In this document: positions 27,092 to 36,009 of the stretch, piece by piece
Numbering within the stretch: the first letter of the stretch is position 1
How the letters are laid out: each line of letters opens with the position of its first letter
Assembly (NCBI RefSeq): GCF_014204715.1
Contig: NZ_JACHLY010000001.1
Coordinates: 1,643,001-1,707,000, forward strand
Direction: 5' to 3'
Origin: Streptomonospora salina
GTDB lineage: Bacteria > Actinomycetota > Actinomycetes > Streptosporangiales > Streptosporangiaceae
DNA: 64,000 bases
Translations under genes and position numbers: made by a program
Notes under the pieces: model-generated
Databases searched by the model: none
Told to the model about the DNA's origin: nothing
The model's input: the letters and a program-made list of their open reading frames with translations, nothing else

Positions 27092-27274
27092 GCGCGGAAC
27101 CGGAGCCGTGGTGGGCCGGCCGCCCGCGGCCGCCGCTCACCCGCGCCGGCGCGCCGCGCCCGCCGACGCGGACGCGCATTCCAGGCGTGCTCCGAACACC
27201 CGATGTGCACGGACGAAAAGCCGCCTGTATATTTCTATGTCATCAATCGACCGACATAAGCATTTGGACGGAAA

Positions 27275-27610
27275 ATGATCATTTGGCGTGGCTGGGGAAT
27301 TCTGACGGTGCTGATCGCCGCAGCGTGCTGCATACCGGCCGGCCTGATCGTCGAATCCGCGCTGGGCAGCGAGCTGGCCCCGTTCGGAGTCGCCTTCGGG
27401 CTCGTCGCGTCGGGGATCGCCGTCTTCTTCCTCGGACAGCGCTTGAACACGCCCCGGCCCGGGTTCCACCCGCAGACCGGCGAGCGGGTCGTGTTCCGGA
27501 ACCGGCACACGCTGTTCTTCGTCCCGATGCAGTACTGCGGATTCGTCCTGCTGGGCGCCGCCGTCCTGGTCACGGTCATGAGCCTGCTGAGTGTGCTGTC
27601 GCTGATCTGA
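27275..27610 (+). CDS. Small membrane protein
   Basis: A 111-residue protein with three hydrophobic segments, about residues 5-25, 33-52 and 83-110, and a charged loop (RLNTPRPGFHPQTGERVVFR). The loop resembles those in small DUF-type membrane proteins of Streptomyces whose function is unknown. The ATG at 27275 is preceded by GGACGG. It stands alone with a somewhat AT-rich upstream region (27225-27260) likely to hold the promoter. Confidence 0.7.
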   Translation: MIIWRGWGILTVLIAAACCIPAGLIVESALGSELAPFGVAFGLVASGIAVFFLGQRLNTPRPGFHPQTGERVVFRNRHTLFFVPMQYCGFVLLGAAVLVTVMSLLSVLSLI

Positions 27611-27666
27611 CGCGGTCCGGCGCACGGGGCCCCCCGATCCCCCGCGCCGGCCGTGCGCTCAGGCGT

Positions 27667-28287
27667 TCAGCGTCCCGGCGCGTGCGTGCGCGCGGGGTTC
27701 CGCGAGGCCTCCACCATGCTGCGCACCGCGAGCTGGACCCGCCGGGCGGCCTGGTCGGACGTCGTGGGAAGCAGCACGTAGGACAGAGTCAGCCGCAGCG
27801 CCACCTCCGCCACGGCCTCGGCGCGCTCGGCGCCGATTTCGGGCAAGCGCTCCTGCAGGTACTGCGTCATCCGCGCGCCCAACTCGACGTAGAGCGGCTC
27901 GGCCCGCGTGGTCAGCACCGGCAGCAGCTCGGAATCGCCGGTGATGATCGCACCCAGCAGCGGGTCGCCGGCCGACGCCGACAGGGTCCAGCGCGCCGCC
28001 TCGCCGACCGCGTCGGCGGGATCACCGGTGGAGCGGGCGAGGATGTCCATCACCGCGTCCAGGAACCGCCCCGCCTCGCGGACGACGACCGCCTGCAGCA
28101 GCCCTTCCTTCGCGCCGAACTCGTTGTAGAGCGTCTGTCGCGACACTCCCGCGCTCGCGGCGATGTCGGTCATGCGCATCCGCGCCCACCGGCCGCCCAC
28201 GACCTCGACGTATGCGGCGTCGAGAAGTCGCGTCCGGGTACCCGACGCCGCGCTGCGCGGGGTCGGCCGCTCATTCGCCTGGCCCAT
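27667..28287 (-). CDS. TetR-family transcriptional regulator
   Basis: A 206-residue repressor. Residues about 15-60 are the TetR DNA-binding domain (TRLLDAAYVEVVGGRWARMR, then DIAASAGVSRQTLYNEFGAK), followed by a helical ligand-binding domain. It is divergent from hisN with about 90 bases between, so it may control either itself or hisN; no ligand can be inferred. Confidence 0.9.
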   Translation of the reverse strand: MGQANERPTPRSAASGTRTRLLDAAYVEVVGGRWARMRMTDIAASAGVSRQTLYNEFGAKEGLLQAVVVREAGRFLDAVMDILARSTGDPADAVGEAARWTLSASAGDPLLGAIITGDSELLPVLTTRAEPLYVELGARMTQYLQERLPEIGAERAEAVAEVALRLTLSYVLLPTTSDQAARRVQLAVRSMVEASRNPARTHAPGR

Positions 28288-28378
28288 GCCGCCATACTGT
28301 CACGGCAGTCACCGATTTCTCCTATCCGCAGGGAGCCGGTCGTCCGCACCGGTGCCCGGAACGGTAGCGTAAGCCGCC

Positions 28379-29203
28379 ATGGCGTCCTATGACGATGATC
28401 TGCGTCTTGCCCACGTCCTCGCGGACGCGGCCGACGACATATCCCTGAGGCACTTCCGAGCGCTCGACCTCGAAGTCGACACCAAGCCCGACCTGACGCC
28501 CGTGACCGAGGCCGACCGCTCCGTCGAAGAGACGCTGCGCGGAGTGCTGTCCCGCGCCCGGCCGCGCGACGCCGTCGTGGGCGAGGAATACGGCAGGACC
28601 GGTGTCAGCCACCGGGTCTGGGTCCTCGACCCCATCGACGGCACCAAGAACTACGTGCGCGGCGTGCCCGTCTGGGCGACCCTGATCGCGCTGCTCGAAG
28701 GCGACCGCCCGGTGGTCGGTGTCGTTTCGGCTCCGGCGCTGACCCGCCGCTGGTGGGCCTCGCGCGCCGGCGGAACCTGGTGCGGGCGCAGCCTGACCAA
28801 GGCGACCCGCTGCACGGTGTCGGGAGTGTCCACGCTGGACGACGCGTCGCTGTCGTTCTCGGACCTGTCGGAGTGGGAAGAGCAGCAGCGCCTGGACGGC
28901 TTCCTCGGCCTGACCCGGTCGGTGTGGCGCACGCGCGCCTACGGGGACTTCTGGTCCCACGTCATGGTCGCCGAAGGCTCGGTCGACATCTCCGCCGAGC
29001 CCGAACTGTCGCTGTGGGACGCCGCGCCGCTGCCGGTCATCCTCGAAGAGGCCGGCGGCCGGGCGACCGACCTGCGCGGACAGGACTTCGTCGACGGCGG
29101 ACCGCTGGTGTGCACCAACGGGGTCCTGCACGACGCGGCGCTGACCCGGCTCAACGGCGGCCCCACACCGGGCGGCGGACCGGCGCCGCTGCGGCTGACG
29201 TGA
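28379..29203 (+). CDS. hisN: Histidinol-phosphatase of the inositol-monophosphatase family
   Basis: A 274-residue Mg-dependent phosphatase. Metal ligands appear in VTEADRSVEE, VVGEEYG, and the core DPIDGTKNYVRG; the C-terminal ELSLWDAAPLPVILEEAGG carries the substrate-site Asp. The sequence is of the HisN type that completes histidine synthesis in actinobacteria rather than SuhB, judged from the DPIDGTKNYVRGVPVWATLI region. The ATG at 28379 follows AAGCCGCC with no strong Shine-Dalgarno. Confidence 0.9.
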   Translation: MASYDDDLRLAHVLADAADDISLRHFRALDLEVDTKPDLTPVTEADRSVEETLRGVLSRARPRDAVVGEEYGRTGVSHRVWVLDPIDGTKNYVRGVPVWATLIALLEGDRPVVGVVSAPALTRRWWASRAGGTWCGRSLTKATRCTVSGVSTLDDASLSFSDLSEWEEQQRLDGFLGLTRSVWRTRAYGDFWSHVMVAEGSVDISAEPELSLWDAAPLPVILEEAGGRATDLRGQDFVDGGPLVCTNGVLHDAALTRLNGGPTPGGGPAPLRLT

Positions 29204-29288
29204 ACCGGTGCGCACCTGCCGGTGCGCGCCCGCGGTGCGCGAAGCCGGAGTGGTCCGGCAAGCGACGGGACGTAGTAGTCTGCGGCTC

Positions 29289-29807
29289 GTGTCGCCACAG
29301 CTCCCCAGCACCCCCCTGCGCCTCCTGCTCCCGGCCGCCGCAGCGGCCTGCCTCACGCTGACCGCCTGCGGTTCCGGATCCGGGCCGTCGGTGGACGAGC
29401 TGGAGGAGAGCATCGCCCCGAGCACCGACGCCGCCGCTCCGGAGACCGACCCGTCGGCGCTGGCCGAGCTGCGTTTCGACCCCGACGCCCTCGCCTGCGA
29501 TCCGCGGATCACCGCCGCCGAACCCGGCGCGTGGGAGACCGCAGCGCCCCGCAACGGCGTTTCCGAGAGCGCACCCCTGAAGCTGCGCGACACCGAAGGC
29601 TCGGCGGACGTCTCCGTCACGGCCACCGTCACCGCGCCCGACGACAGCACCGTCCGGACGCAGGCGACGGTCACCGGCGGCGACTGGGCCGAGGTCGAAT
29701 TCCCCGGCGACTTCCCGGACGCGTCGCTGTCGAGCGGCGCCTACACCGTCGTGTGGACCACCGGGGAGGGCGTCTACATCGCCTGCGACGGGTTCGTCGG
29801 CGACTAG
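29289..29807 (+). CDS. Putative lipoprotein
   Basis: A 172-residue exported protein. Residues 1-27 form a signal peptide ending in the lipobox LTAC, so it should be lipid-anchored to the outer face of the membrane. An acidic Ser/Asp-rich linker (about 30-58) leads to a compact domain with two cysteines (LACDPRIT and YIACDGF) that could pair. The frame is open upstream, but the GTG at 29289 gives the signal peptide. The function is unknown; it stands downstream of hisN. Confidence 0.75.
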   Translation: MSPQLPSTPLRLLLPAAAAACLTLTACGSGSGPSVDELEESIAPSTDAAAPETDPSALAELRFDPDALACDPRITAAEPGAWETAAPRNGVSESAPLKLRDTEGSADVSVTATVTAPDDSTVRTQATVTGGDWAEVEFPGDFPDASLSSGAYTVVWTTGEGVYIACDGFVGD

Positions 29808-30965
29808 CTAGCCGCAGAACTCCGTCGTGATCACATTCTCGGCGTGTTCGTCGTCGTTCCAGTTCGCGTTCTCGTTCAACGACACGACGTGGCTGCCGTC
29901 CCTCGACGAAACGGCATAGGTCACCGACCCCAGGATGTCTCCATCGTGGCCCCACATCGTCCCGCAGGGCAGGGGGTAGGTCCGCACACCGAGCCCGTAG
30001 CGGTAGCCGTTCCCGGTATCGACACCGGCGAGGAGCTCTTCCTGCTGATCCGCGGGGAGTATCCGCCCGGCGAGGAGTGCGCCGAAGAACCGGTTCAGGT
30101 CGCGGGTCGTCGAGATGATCTCACCGGCCGCCCCCGCCATAGAGGGGTCGAACTCGGTGGTGTCGTAGACCTCCGCGTCCGGAGCGTCGACGAACAGGCG
30201 AGAATACGCCTGCGCATGCGGCTCCGGCACCGCGGAGGAGAACCCCGGAACGACGGTCTTCCGGAGATGGGGGCCGAGCAGGCGACGGTCCACCGCTTCC
30301 CCGTAGCTCTTCCCGGTGGCGGCCTCGATGACCATCCCCGCCAGGAGATAGTTGGTGTTGGAGTAGCTCCACTGCGTCCCCGCCGCGAACTCGGGCGGGT
30401 GCGAGGTCGCGATCTCCACGAGTTCGTCCGGCGTCCAGCTGTCGTAGCGGTGCTCCAGAAACGCCGAACCGGTGTAACGGGAGGCGAATCCGCGGTCGCG
30501 GAGTATGTCGTAGACACCGCTGGTGTGGTTGAGGAGCCGGCGAAGCGTGATACTCCGGCCGTCGTAGCCGTCGTGGTCGAGCGCTCCGGGAAGCCACTCC
30601 TCGACGCTGTCGTCCAGACTCAGCTTCCCTTCCGCTTCGAGCTTCAGCATCGTGACCGCCGTGAAGGTCTTGGTGATGCTGCCGATACGGAAGTGCTCAC
30701 CCGGGCGCCGGGGACCGGGACGCTCCCGGTCCGCGACTCCGGCCGTGCCGTTCCACGACCGCTTGCCGCGGTCGACCCGGGCGATGACGCCGGGGGTGCC
30801 GTTGTCGACGACGCTCTCCAGCGCCGCCTGGGTCGCCGGGCGGCCCGATCCCGGGGACCGCTCGCCGGCGTGTGCGACCGGCGCCGACGCGAGGACCGCC
30901 GTTGTGGCGGCCGCTGAAACGAAAAGGACGAGTGCGCGGGATCTCCGGAGACGGTGTTCATTCAT
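29808..30965 (-). CDS. Secreted serine hydrolase of the beta-lactamase/DD-peptidase family
   Basis: A 385-residue protein with a signal peptide (MNEHRLRRSRALVLFVSAAA, cleavage near VAHA-GE). Class C-type active-site motifs are present: SxxK as SITK, YxN as YSN, and HxG-type WGHDGDILG. The fold resembles D-alanyl-D-alanine carboxypeptidases and related esterases. The gene ends at the base after the lipoprotein stop, so the two are convergent with no spacer. Confidence 0.9.
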   Translation of the reverse strand: MNEHRLRRSRALVLFVSAAATTAVLASAPVAHAGERSPGSGRPATQAALESVVDNGTPGVIARVDRGKRSWNGTAGVADRERPGPRRPGEHFRIGSITKTFTAVTMLKLEAEGKLSLDDSVEEWLPGALDHDGYDGRSITLRRLLNHTSGVYDILRDRGFASRYTGSAFLEHRYDSWTPDELVEIATSHPPEFAAGTQWSYSNTNYLLAGMVIEAATGKSYGEAVDRRLLGPHLRKTVVPGFSSAVPEPHAQAYSRLFVDAPDAEVYDTTEFDPSMAGAAGEIISTTRDLNRFFGALLAGRILPADQQEELLAGVDTGNGYRYGLGVRTYPLPCGTMWGHDGDILGSVTYAVSSRDGSHVVSLNENANWNDDEHAENVITTEFCG

Positions 30966-31305
30966 GGGGGCGAACCTACGGGCGGGCCGCTGCGGCCGCC
31001 ATCGGGGACCGCCCCTGATCGCTGCCCGGGGATGCCCGGGGCCGGCACCGCGGGACGCGTCAGGGGCCTTGGCCCGGAGGCGACCGCGCGCGCAGTCGGA
31101 CCGGACGCCGAACGGCGAATTTCCAGCGCACCCCCGAACGCATGGCGAGAAACAAACGTACACCCCCCGCAATCGGTTTAACGGCCTCCGGCACGGCAAC
31201 CGGTGACACCAGCCAAGGGGAATCCGCGTGACCGGAAAAAACGCCCATGCAAGAAAAGACCCAAAGCGCTCCCGGCAACACGTGAGTACCCTGGGGACGA
31301 CACCG
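30966..31305. other. Intergenic region between the hydrolase and the decayed ABC locus
   Basis: About 340 bases with no convincing gene. The right part shows weak coding character running into the ABC-permease remnant. No hairpin or operator stands out beyond GC-rich runs. Confidence 0.35.
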
Positions 31306-31920
31306 TCTATTCTTACTACGTCCGCTCCGACGTGTGCCGCGCATCGACGGCGGTGGGTACCACCGCGGTTCGAGACGAAGCGCCTGCCAGCTATCCGCGC
31401 GGCTTCTACCTCGTCTTCGGTCCACCGGAGAACAAGCGGGTGCTCACCGATGCCCTGGCCGAACACGGGCTGAAGCCGAGCACCGGCGGCGCGCCCACAA
31501 AGCTGTGGCATGCGTATCGAGAGCTTCAACCTGACCGGTGCCTCCGCGGTGCTGCTGCTGACGGCCATCGCCGTTTGCATCGTCGCCGTCCGCGCCCGAG
31601 CCCAGACCGTTTTCGCCCGCCACATCAGCGGCTGGACGTTCCTCGCCACGCACCGCCGATTCCTCGCAGTGGAGGCGGCCATCGCGCTCGGGTTCGTCGG
31701 CTGGTTCACGTGGGACACGCCGGCGGCACTGCAGGCGCGCCGTACAGCCGCGGGGAGGTTGAGCGAACTCACGACACCCGGTTTCGAACCGCTCTACGCA
31801 GCAGGCATCGCCGCGGTGGGACTCGCCCTTGCCGTCGGCGCGCTCGCCGTCTTCCATCGCCGCATCGTCCGCGAAGGCGCCAGCCAGGCGTGCCCCCGCT
31901 CTCCGAAGGAACACCCATGA
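31306..31920 (+). pseudogene. Remnant of an ABC transporter permease (bacteriocin-associated membrane protein type)
   Basis: Two frames carry pieces of one protein. The first (to about 31540) reads SYYVRSDVCRASTAVGTTAV and YPRGFYLVFGPPENKRVL; the second (31510-31920) reads MRIESFNLTGASAVLLLTAI and a second membrane helix FLAVEAAIALGFVGWFTW. The order resembles the C-terminal part of DUF1430-type integral membrane proteins that pair with LolD-like ATPases. The N-terminal half is absent and the frame breaks near 31510. The last frame overlaps the ATPase start by ATGA. Confidence 0.5.
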
Positions 31921-32470
31921 TCTCCGTGCACGAACTCGCCAAGTCCTTCGGCCGCCGCACGCTGTGGGAAGGACTCGACCTCACCGTCGACGCCGGCGAG
32001 GTGCTCGCCCTCGTCGGCACCAGCGGATCCGGCAAGACGACCCTGCTGAACTGCCTGGGCCTGCTGGAGACGCCCACATCCGGGCGGATCCTGTTCGACG
32101 GCACCGACCTCACCCGGCTCGGGCCGGGCGGCGCGGATCCACGACGGACAACGCCGGCGCGCTGGAGCGGGTCGGCCTCGCCGACCGGGAGAAGGAGAAG
32201 GTCCACCATCTCTCCGGTGGCGAGCAGCAGCGTGTCGCCCTGGCACGGCTGATGGTCGAACAGCCCTCGGTGGTCGTGGCCGACGAGCCCACCGGGGCGC
32301 TCGACAGCGCCAACGGCGCGATGGTCGTCGACGTCCTGCGCCGGATGAGCCGCGAAGGCTGCGCCGTGGTGGTCGCCACGCACAACGACGGTGTACGCGA
32401 CTCCTGCGACAGGGTCTTCGACGTGCACGCGCAGGCGACGGTCGCGGGGGCCGGCGCCCCGGCGCCGTAG
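31917..32470 (+). pseudogene. Internally deleted ABC ATPase (LolD-like)
   Basis: From the ATG at 31917 the sequence reads a normal ATPase start with Walker A GTSGSGKTTLLNCLGLLE, up to LTRLGPGG near 32130. There the frame shifts, and the continuation in another frame begins ALERVGLADREKEKVHHLSG with signature LSGGEQQR, Walker B VVVADEPTGAL and H-loop VVATHND. The intervening Q-loop segment of some 30-40 residues is missing. Such a protein cannot be functional, so the gene is scored as a pseudogene. Confidence 0.8.
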
Positions 32471-32525
32471 CCGCCGGTCCGGGGTCCGAATGCTTCCGGG
32501 ACCATCCGGGAAAGAGGCGCACGGA

Positions 32526-32563
32526 AAACGGCCCGGTCCTCGTTTCCGAGAACCGGGCCGTTT
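32526..32563 (-). terminator. Terminator hairpin of initiator tRNA copy 1
   Basis: A 12-base stem AAACGGCCCGGT with its complement plus a four-base inner stem and TTTC loop lies four bases beyond the tRNA 3' end on the minus strand and also 55 bases after the ATPase remnant. Confidence 0.75.
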
Positions 32564-32567
32564 CGAT

Positions 32568-32644
32568 TGGTAGCGGGGACAGGATTTGAACCTGCGACCT
32601 CTGGGTTATGAGCCCAGCGAGCTACCGAACTGCTCCACCCCGCG
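32568..32644 (-). tRNA. Initiator tRNA-fMet (CAT), copy 1
   Basis: A 77-base tRNA with CCA encoded. The first base C does not pair with base 72 (U here), and the anticodon stem has three consecutive G-C pairs (GGG CTCATAA CCC), both marks of an initiator. Anticodon CAT is in CTCATAA; the T-arm reads GGTTCAAATCC. Copies 2 and 3 have the same sequence. Confidence 0.95.
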
Positions 32645-32657
32645 TCGATGTGTTTCC

Positions 32658-32686
32658 ACACTATCGTTTCGCGGTGCGCACACCAA
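32658..32686 (-). promoter_or_regulatory. Promoter of initiator tRNA copy 1
   Basis: On the minus strand TTGGTG (-35, 32686-32681) is 17 bases from TAGTGT (-10, 32663-32658), placing transcription start a few bases before the tRNA 5' end at 32644. The same block recurs upstream of the other two copies. Confidence 0.7.
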
Positions 32687-32789
32687 ATCGAACGACCTGC
32701 GCCGCCGCACGCCCTGCGGCACCACGCGCACCGGCACGGGTTCGGGGCCGCCCGCCGCGTCCGTGCGGACGGCCCCGAGGATCGGGCGG

Positions 32790-33995
32790 CTACGGCGCGG
32801 CCAGCGCCTCGGTCGGCGACAGCCGCGCGGCGCGGATCGCCGGATAGAGCCCGGCGAGGCCACCGATCACCAGCGGCGCCGCCAGAGCTCCGAGCCAGGC
32901 CCATGGCGGAATCACGGTCGGCCACCCCTGGTAGAGGGCGTAGCCCCCGGTTGCCGCCGCGCCCAGCAGCATGCCCCCGAGCCCGCCGATAGCCGACAGC
33001 AGCAGCGACTCGGCGAGGAACTGGTCGCGGATCTGTCGGCGCGTCGCGCCCAGCGACCGGCGCAGCCCGATTTCGGATCGGCGCTCCAGCACCGAAACGA
33101 CCATCGTGTTGGCCACGCCGACCCCGCCCACCAGCAAGGCGACCGCGCCCAGTCCCAGCAGCAGCCCGGTGAAAGCCTGGTCGGCGGCCTGCTGGGCCGC
33201 GAGCGCATCGGAGGGCAGGGTGACGTCGACCTCGTCGGGCGCCTCCGGATTCGCTGTGGCGGCCAGAGCCGACCGCACCGCGGGGACGTCGTCGTTCGGC
33301 GAGCGCGTGTAGATGCGGGTCGGGTGGCCGCCGAAGCCGAGTTCGGCCTCGGCCGCCTCCCAGCCGACCAGCGCCGCGGTGTCCAGCTCCGGCGCCAGCG
33401 GCGCCGGTTCCAGCACCCCGATCACGGTGAACCGGGTGCCGCCGACGAGCACCCGGGCTTCGGGGCTCGCCCGCCCGATCCCCAACCGCTCCGCTGCCGA
33501 CGAACCGAGCACCACGGCCGGATAGCCGTTGGTGGCCTCGTTGAGCCAGGTGCCGCTCGCCAGTTCGGCGCCGGTGGTCGCGCGCAGGTCGGTGCGCGCG
33601 GCATAGGTCGCCAGCCCGTTGGTCTCGGCCTCGTCGATCCGACCGGTGCGGTAGACGTCGGCGCCCTCCACTCGGCCGATCGCCGAGGAGGCGGTGACCG
33701 CGTCGATGCGGCCGACCATCCCTTCCGCCGCGGCGGGCAGTTCGGCGTCTTCCCCGAACAGCGTGGTGCCAGGCTGAGCGGTGAGCAGGTTGGTGCCCAG
33801 CTTGTCCAGTTCGCGGTCGAGTTCGGCGCCGGAGGAGGCGGAGATACCGACGACCCCCACCATGGCGGCGATCCCGATGGCGATACCCAGCGCCGAAAGG
33901 AACCCCCGCAGTGGCCGCGTGCGCAGTCCCACCGCGCCGACCTTCAGCATGTCGGCCGGTCCCAGTCGGGCCGGGCGCAGTTCTCGTGCGGTCAT
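32790..33995 (-). CDS. MacB-like ABC transporter permease (FtsX fold)
   Basis: A 401-residue permease with one N-terminal membrane helix (GFLSALGIAIGIAAMVGVVG), a large periplasmic domain (about residues 45-270), and three C-terminal helices, preceded by SVLERRSEIGLRRSLGATRR, the cytoplasmic coupling motif of the FtsX/MacB family. It would use ATPase-driven mechanotransmission to move a substrate from the outer face. Its ATG overlaps the ATPase stop (ATGA). It is the last gene of a minus-strand operon with ATPase, adaptor and lipoprotein. Confidence 0.9.
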   Translation of the reverse strand: MTARELRPARLGPADMLKVGAVGLRTRPLRGFLSALGIAIGIAAMVGVVGISASSGAELDRELDKLGTNLLTAQPGTTLFGEDAELPAAAEGMVGRIDAVTASSAIGRVEGADVYRTGRIDEAETNGLATYAARTDLRATTGAELASGTWLNEATNGYPAVVLGSSAAERLGIGRASPEARVLVGGTRFTVIGVLEPAPLAPELDTAALVGWEAAEAELGFGGHPTRIYTRSPNDDVPAVRSALAATANPEAPDEVDVTLPSDALAAQQAADQAFTGLLLGLGAVALLVGGVGVANTMVVSVLERRSEIGLRRSLGATRRQIRDQFLAESLLLSAIGGLGGMLLGAAATGGYALYQGWPTVIPPWAWLGALAAPLVIGGLAGLYPAIRAARLSPTEALAAP

Positions 33996-34786
33996 GGGCC
34001 GACCTCCCGACCGTCCGCGTCCGCGGTACCGGGCGGCTCGGCCTCCGCGCCCGCCGAAGCGCCGCCGGTCCGCCCGGCCGGTTCGGCGGAGCCCGCCGCG
34101 TCGGCACTGCCCCCGGCCGACACGGTGCACCGATCCTCCACCACCCGGCCGTCGCGCATCCGCACCTGCCGCGGCAGGGAGCCCGCGATCTCCTCGTCGT
34201 GCGTGATGACCACCACGGTTGTCCCGGCCGCGTGCAGCTCGCGCAGCAACGCCATGACACCGGCCCCCGCGACGGAGTCGAGCGCGCCGGTCGGCTCGTC
34301 GGCGAGCAGCAGCGGCGGATCCCCCGCCGCCGCGCGGGCGATGGCCACCCGCTGGCGCTCACCGCCCGACAGCTCGTGGGGGCGGTGGTTCATCCGCTGC
34401 CCCAGACCGACCCGCTCCAGCGCCGCCGCGGCGCGGGACCGCCGCTCCGGCGGCCGCCGCCCGGTGTACAGCAGGCCGTCGGCGACGTTCTCCAGCGCCG
34501 AGACACCGCCGGCCAGGTGGAACTGCTGGAAGACGAACCCGATGCGGCTCGCCCGCAGCGCCGACAACCGGGCGTCGACGAGGGCACCGGTGTCGTAGCC
34601 GTCCACGTCCACCCGCCCCGCGCTGGGCCGGTCGAGCGTGCCGAGCATGTTCAGCATCGTGGACTTGCCCGACCCGGACGGTCCGACGACGGCGAGTAGT
34701 TCGCCGCGCCCGATCTCCACCGAGACCCCGTCGAGCGCGGTGACACCGCCGGGGTAGCGCTTGTACACACCGGTGAGCGCGATCAT
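33992..34786 (-). CDS. MacB/LolD-like ABC ATPase
   Basis: A 264-residue ATPase with Walker [18 protein letters not shown]-loop FVFQQFHLAGGVSALENV, signature [14 protein letters not shown], Walker B LLLADEPTGALDS and H-loop VVVITHDEEIAG. The LDRPSAGRVDVDGYD and LSALRASRIGFVFQ stretches are characteristic of the MacB group. A Gly/Ala/Pro-rich tail of some 45 residues follows the core. Both ends overlap the neighbouring genes by ATGA. Confidence 0.93.
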   Translation of the reverse strand: MIALTGVYKRYPGGVTALDGVSVEIGRGELLAVVGPSGSGKSTMLNMLGTLDRPSAGRVDVDGYDTGALVDARLSALRASRIGFVFQQFHLAGGVSALENVADGLLYTGRRPPERRSRAAAALERVGLGQRMNHRPHELSGGERQRVAIARAAAGDPPLLLADEPTGALDSVAGAGVMALLRELHAAGTTVVVITHDEEIAGSLPRQVRMRDGRVVEDRCTVSAGGSADAAGSAEPAGRTGGASAGAEAEPPGTADADGREVGP

Positions 34787-36009
34787 TTCGGCACCCCTAC
34801 GACGCTGCCCTCGCTGATCCCGTCTCCGGAGACCTCCACCCGGCCGTCGGCGAACAGGCCCGTCTCTACGGGGACATACGCCGAGGACGACTCATCCACC
34901 ACCTCGACTCCGAATCCGCCTCCGTTCATCGCGACCAGCGCGGCGACAGGGACGGTCAGCACCTCTTCGCGGGTCTCGGCGACGAACGACGCGTCGACGG
35001 CTGCCAGCGGATACTCTGCGGCCGCACGCTCGGCCTCCTCGCCGTCGAAGGAGACGACGACCTCCACGACAGTCCGATCCTCTTCCTGCGATTCCGGGCG
35101 CACCGCGACGGCCACGTCCTCGATCCGCCCGTCGACCGACTCGCCTCCGGGCAGGGTGATCTCGACGGCGCCGCCCTCCTCGGCGAGCCGCCGGTCCTCC
35201 GGCTCCAGCTCTGCGGTAACGAGTTGCTGCGTGCCGGTGTACTCCAGTACGGGCCCGCCCGTGCGAATCCGGTCGCCTTCTTCTGCTTTGAGACTGTCGA
35301 CCCGGACGGCGCCGGAGGTGAACACCACCGTGCCGAGCTCGACCGTGCCGGTCTGCTCCGTCCCGCGGTCCCGCTGCCACTCCATGACCGCGGTGGCCGT
35401 GGCCCAGGTATAGGTGCCGTCGGCGGTGAACCCCTCGTAGCCGAGTTCGCTGAGGTTGCGTTCCAACTGCCGCACGTCGGTCCCTTCGGCGCCGACCGCC
35501 AGGCGGCGGTAGGCGGGGTGGTCGCCGTACATCACGGTGACCGGGTCGGTGTCGACCTCGAACAGCGTCTCGCCGCGGCCGATCCCGGCTCCGCTCTGCG
35601 GAAGCTTCGTCAGCGTGCCGCTCTGCCGGCCGGACACCTCGGTCACAGGGCCGTAGCCCAGCTTCCCGGAGGCGGAGCGGCTGTCGGTCAAGTCCTCCTG
35701 GGTTACCTCGGTTGTGGCGGGCGGCAGACCGGCGCCGCCCTCCTCGCTCTGCGCGGGTGCGCCCGCGGTCAGGTGCACCGCCGCCGCGCCGAGCGCGACC
35801 GTCAGGACGGCGAGAGCAGCGGCCCCGGTCCACAGGCGGCGCTTCCCGCCGCGCAATGCGCATCCGGCGGAATCCGCGGCGACGCTGCGGCCGGTTCCGC
35901 CGGTGTCCCGCGTTCCGCCTTCCGCGGAGGCGGCTCCCTCGGATGCGCCGCGGACGACCGCATCCTCCGGTTCTCGGCTGCCGCCGCCTTCCGGCGTCGT
36001 ATCGCGCAT
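34783..36009 (-). CDS. Membrane-fusion/adaptor protein with peptidoglycan-binding domain
   Basis: A 408-residue protein. A disordered cytosolic N-terminus (about 60 residues, Glu/Gly-rich) leads to a membrane helix (AAALAVLTVALGAAAVHLTA), then adaptor-type beta segments, with a PG_binding_1 domain inserted (GTDVRQLERNLSELGYEGFT to AVMEWQRDRG), and later a barrel-like C-terminal region. This is the HlyD-like adaptor form common in actinobacterial MacB-type exporters. It presumably tethers the ABC complex to the cell wall. Confidence 0.85.
   Translation of the reverse strand: MRDTTPEGGGSREPEDAVVRGASEGAASAEGGTRDTGGTGRSVAADSAGCALRGGKRRLWTGAAALAVLTVALGAAAVHLTAGAPAQSEEGGAGLPPATTEVTQEDLTDSRSASGKLGYGPVTEVSGRQSGTLTKLPQSGAGIGRGETLFEVDTDPVTVMYGDHPAYRRLAVGAEGTDVRQLERNLSELGYEGFTADGTYTWATATAVMEWQRDRGTEQTGTVELGTVVFTSGAVRVDSLKAEEGDRIRTGGPVLEYTGTQQLVTAELEPEDRRLAEEGGAVEITLPGGESVDGRIEDVAVAVRPESQEEDRTVVEVVVSFDGEEAERAAAEYPLAAVDASFVAETREEVLTVPVAALVAMNGGGFGVEVVDESSSAYVPVETGLFADGRVEVSGDGISEGSVVGVPK

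Noticed and set aside
32110-34362. 750-codon minus-strand open frame through the exporter ATPase and permease
   Set aside because: Wrong frame of two genes with clear motifs in another frame; it also runs through a tRNA.
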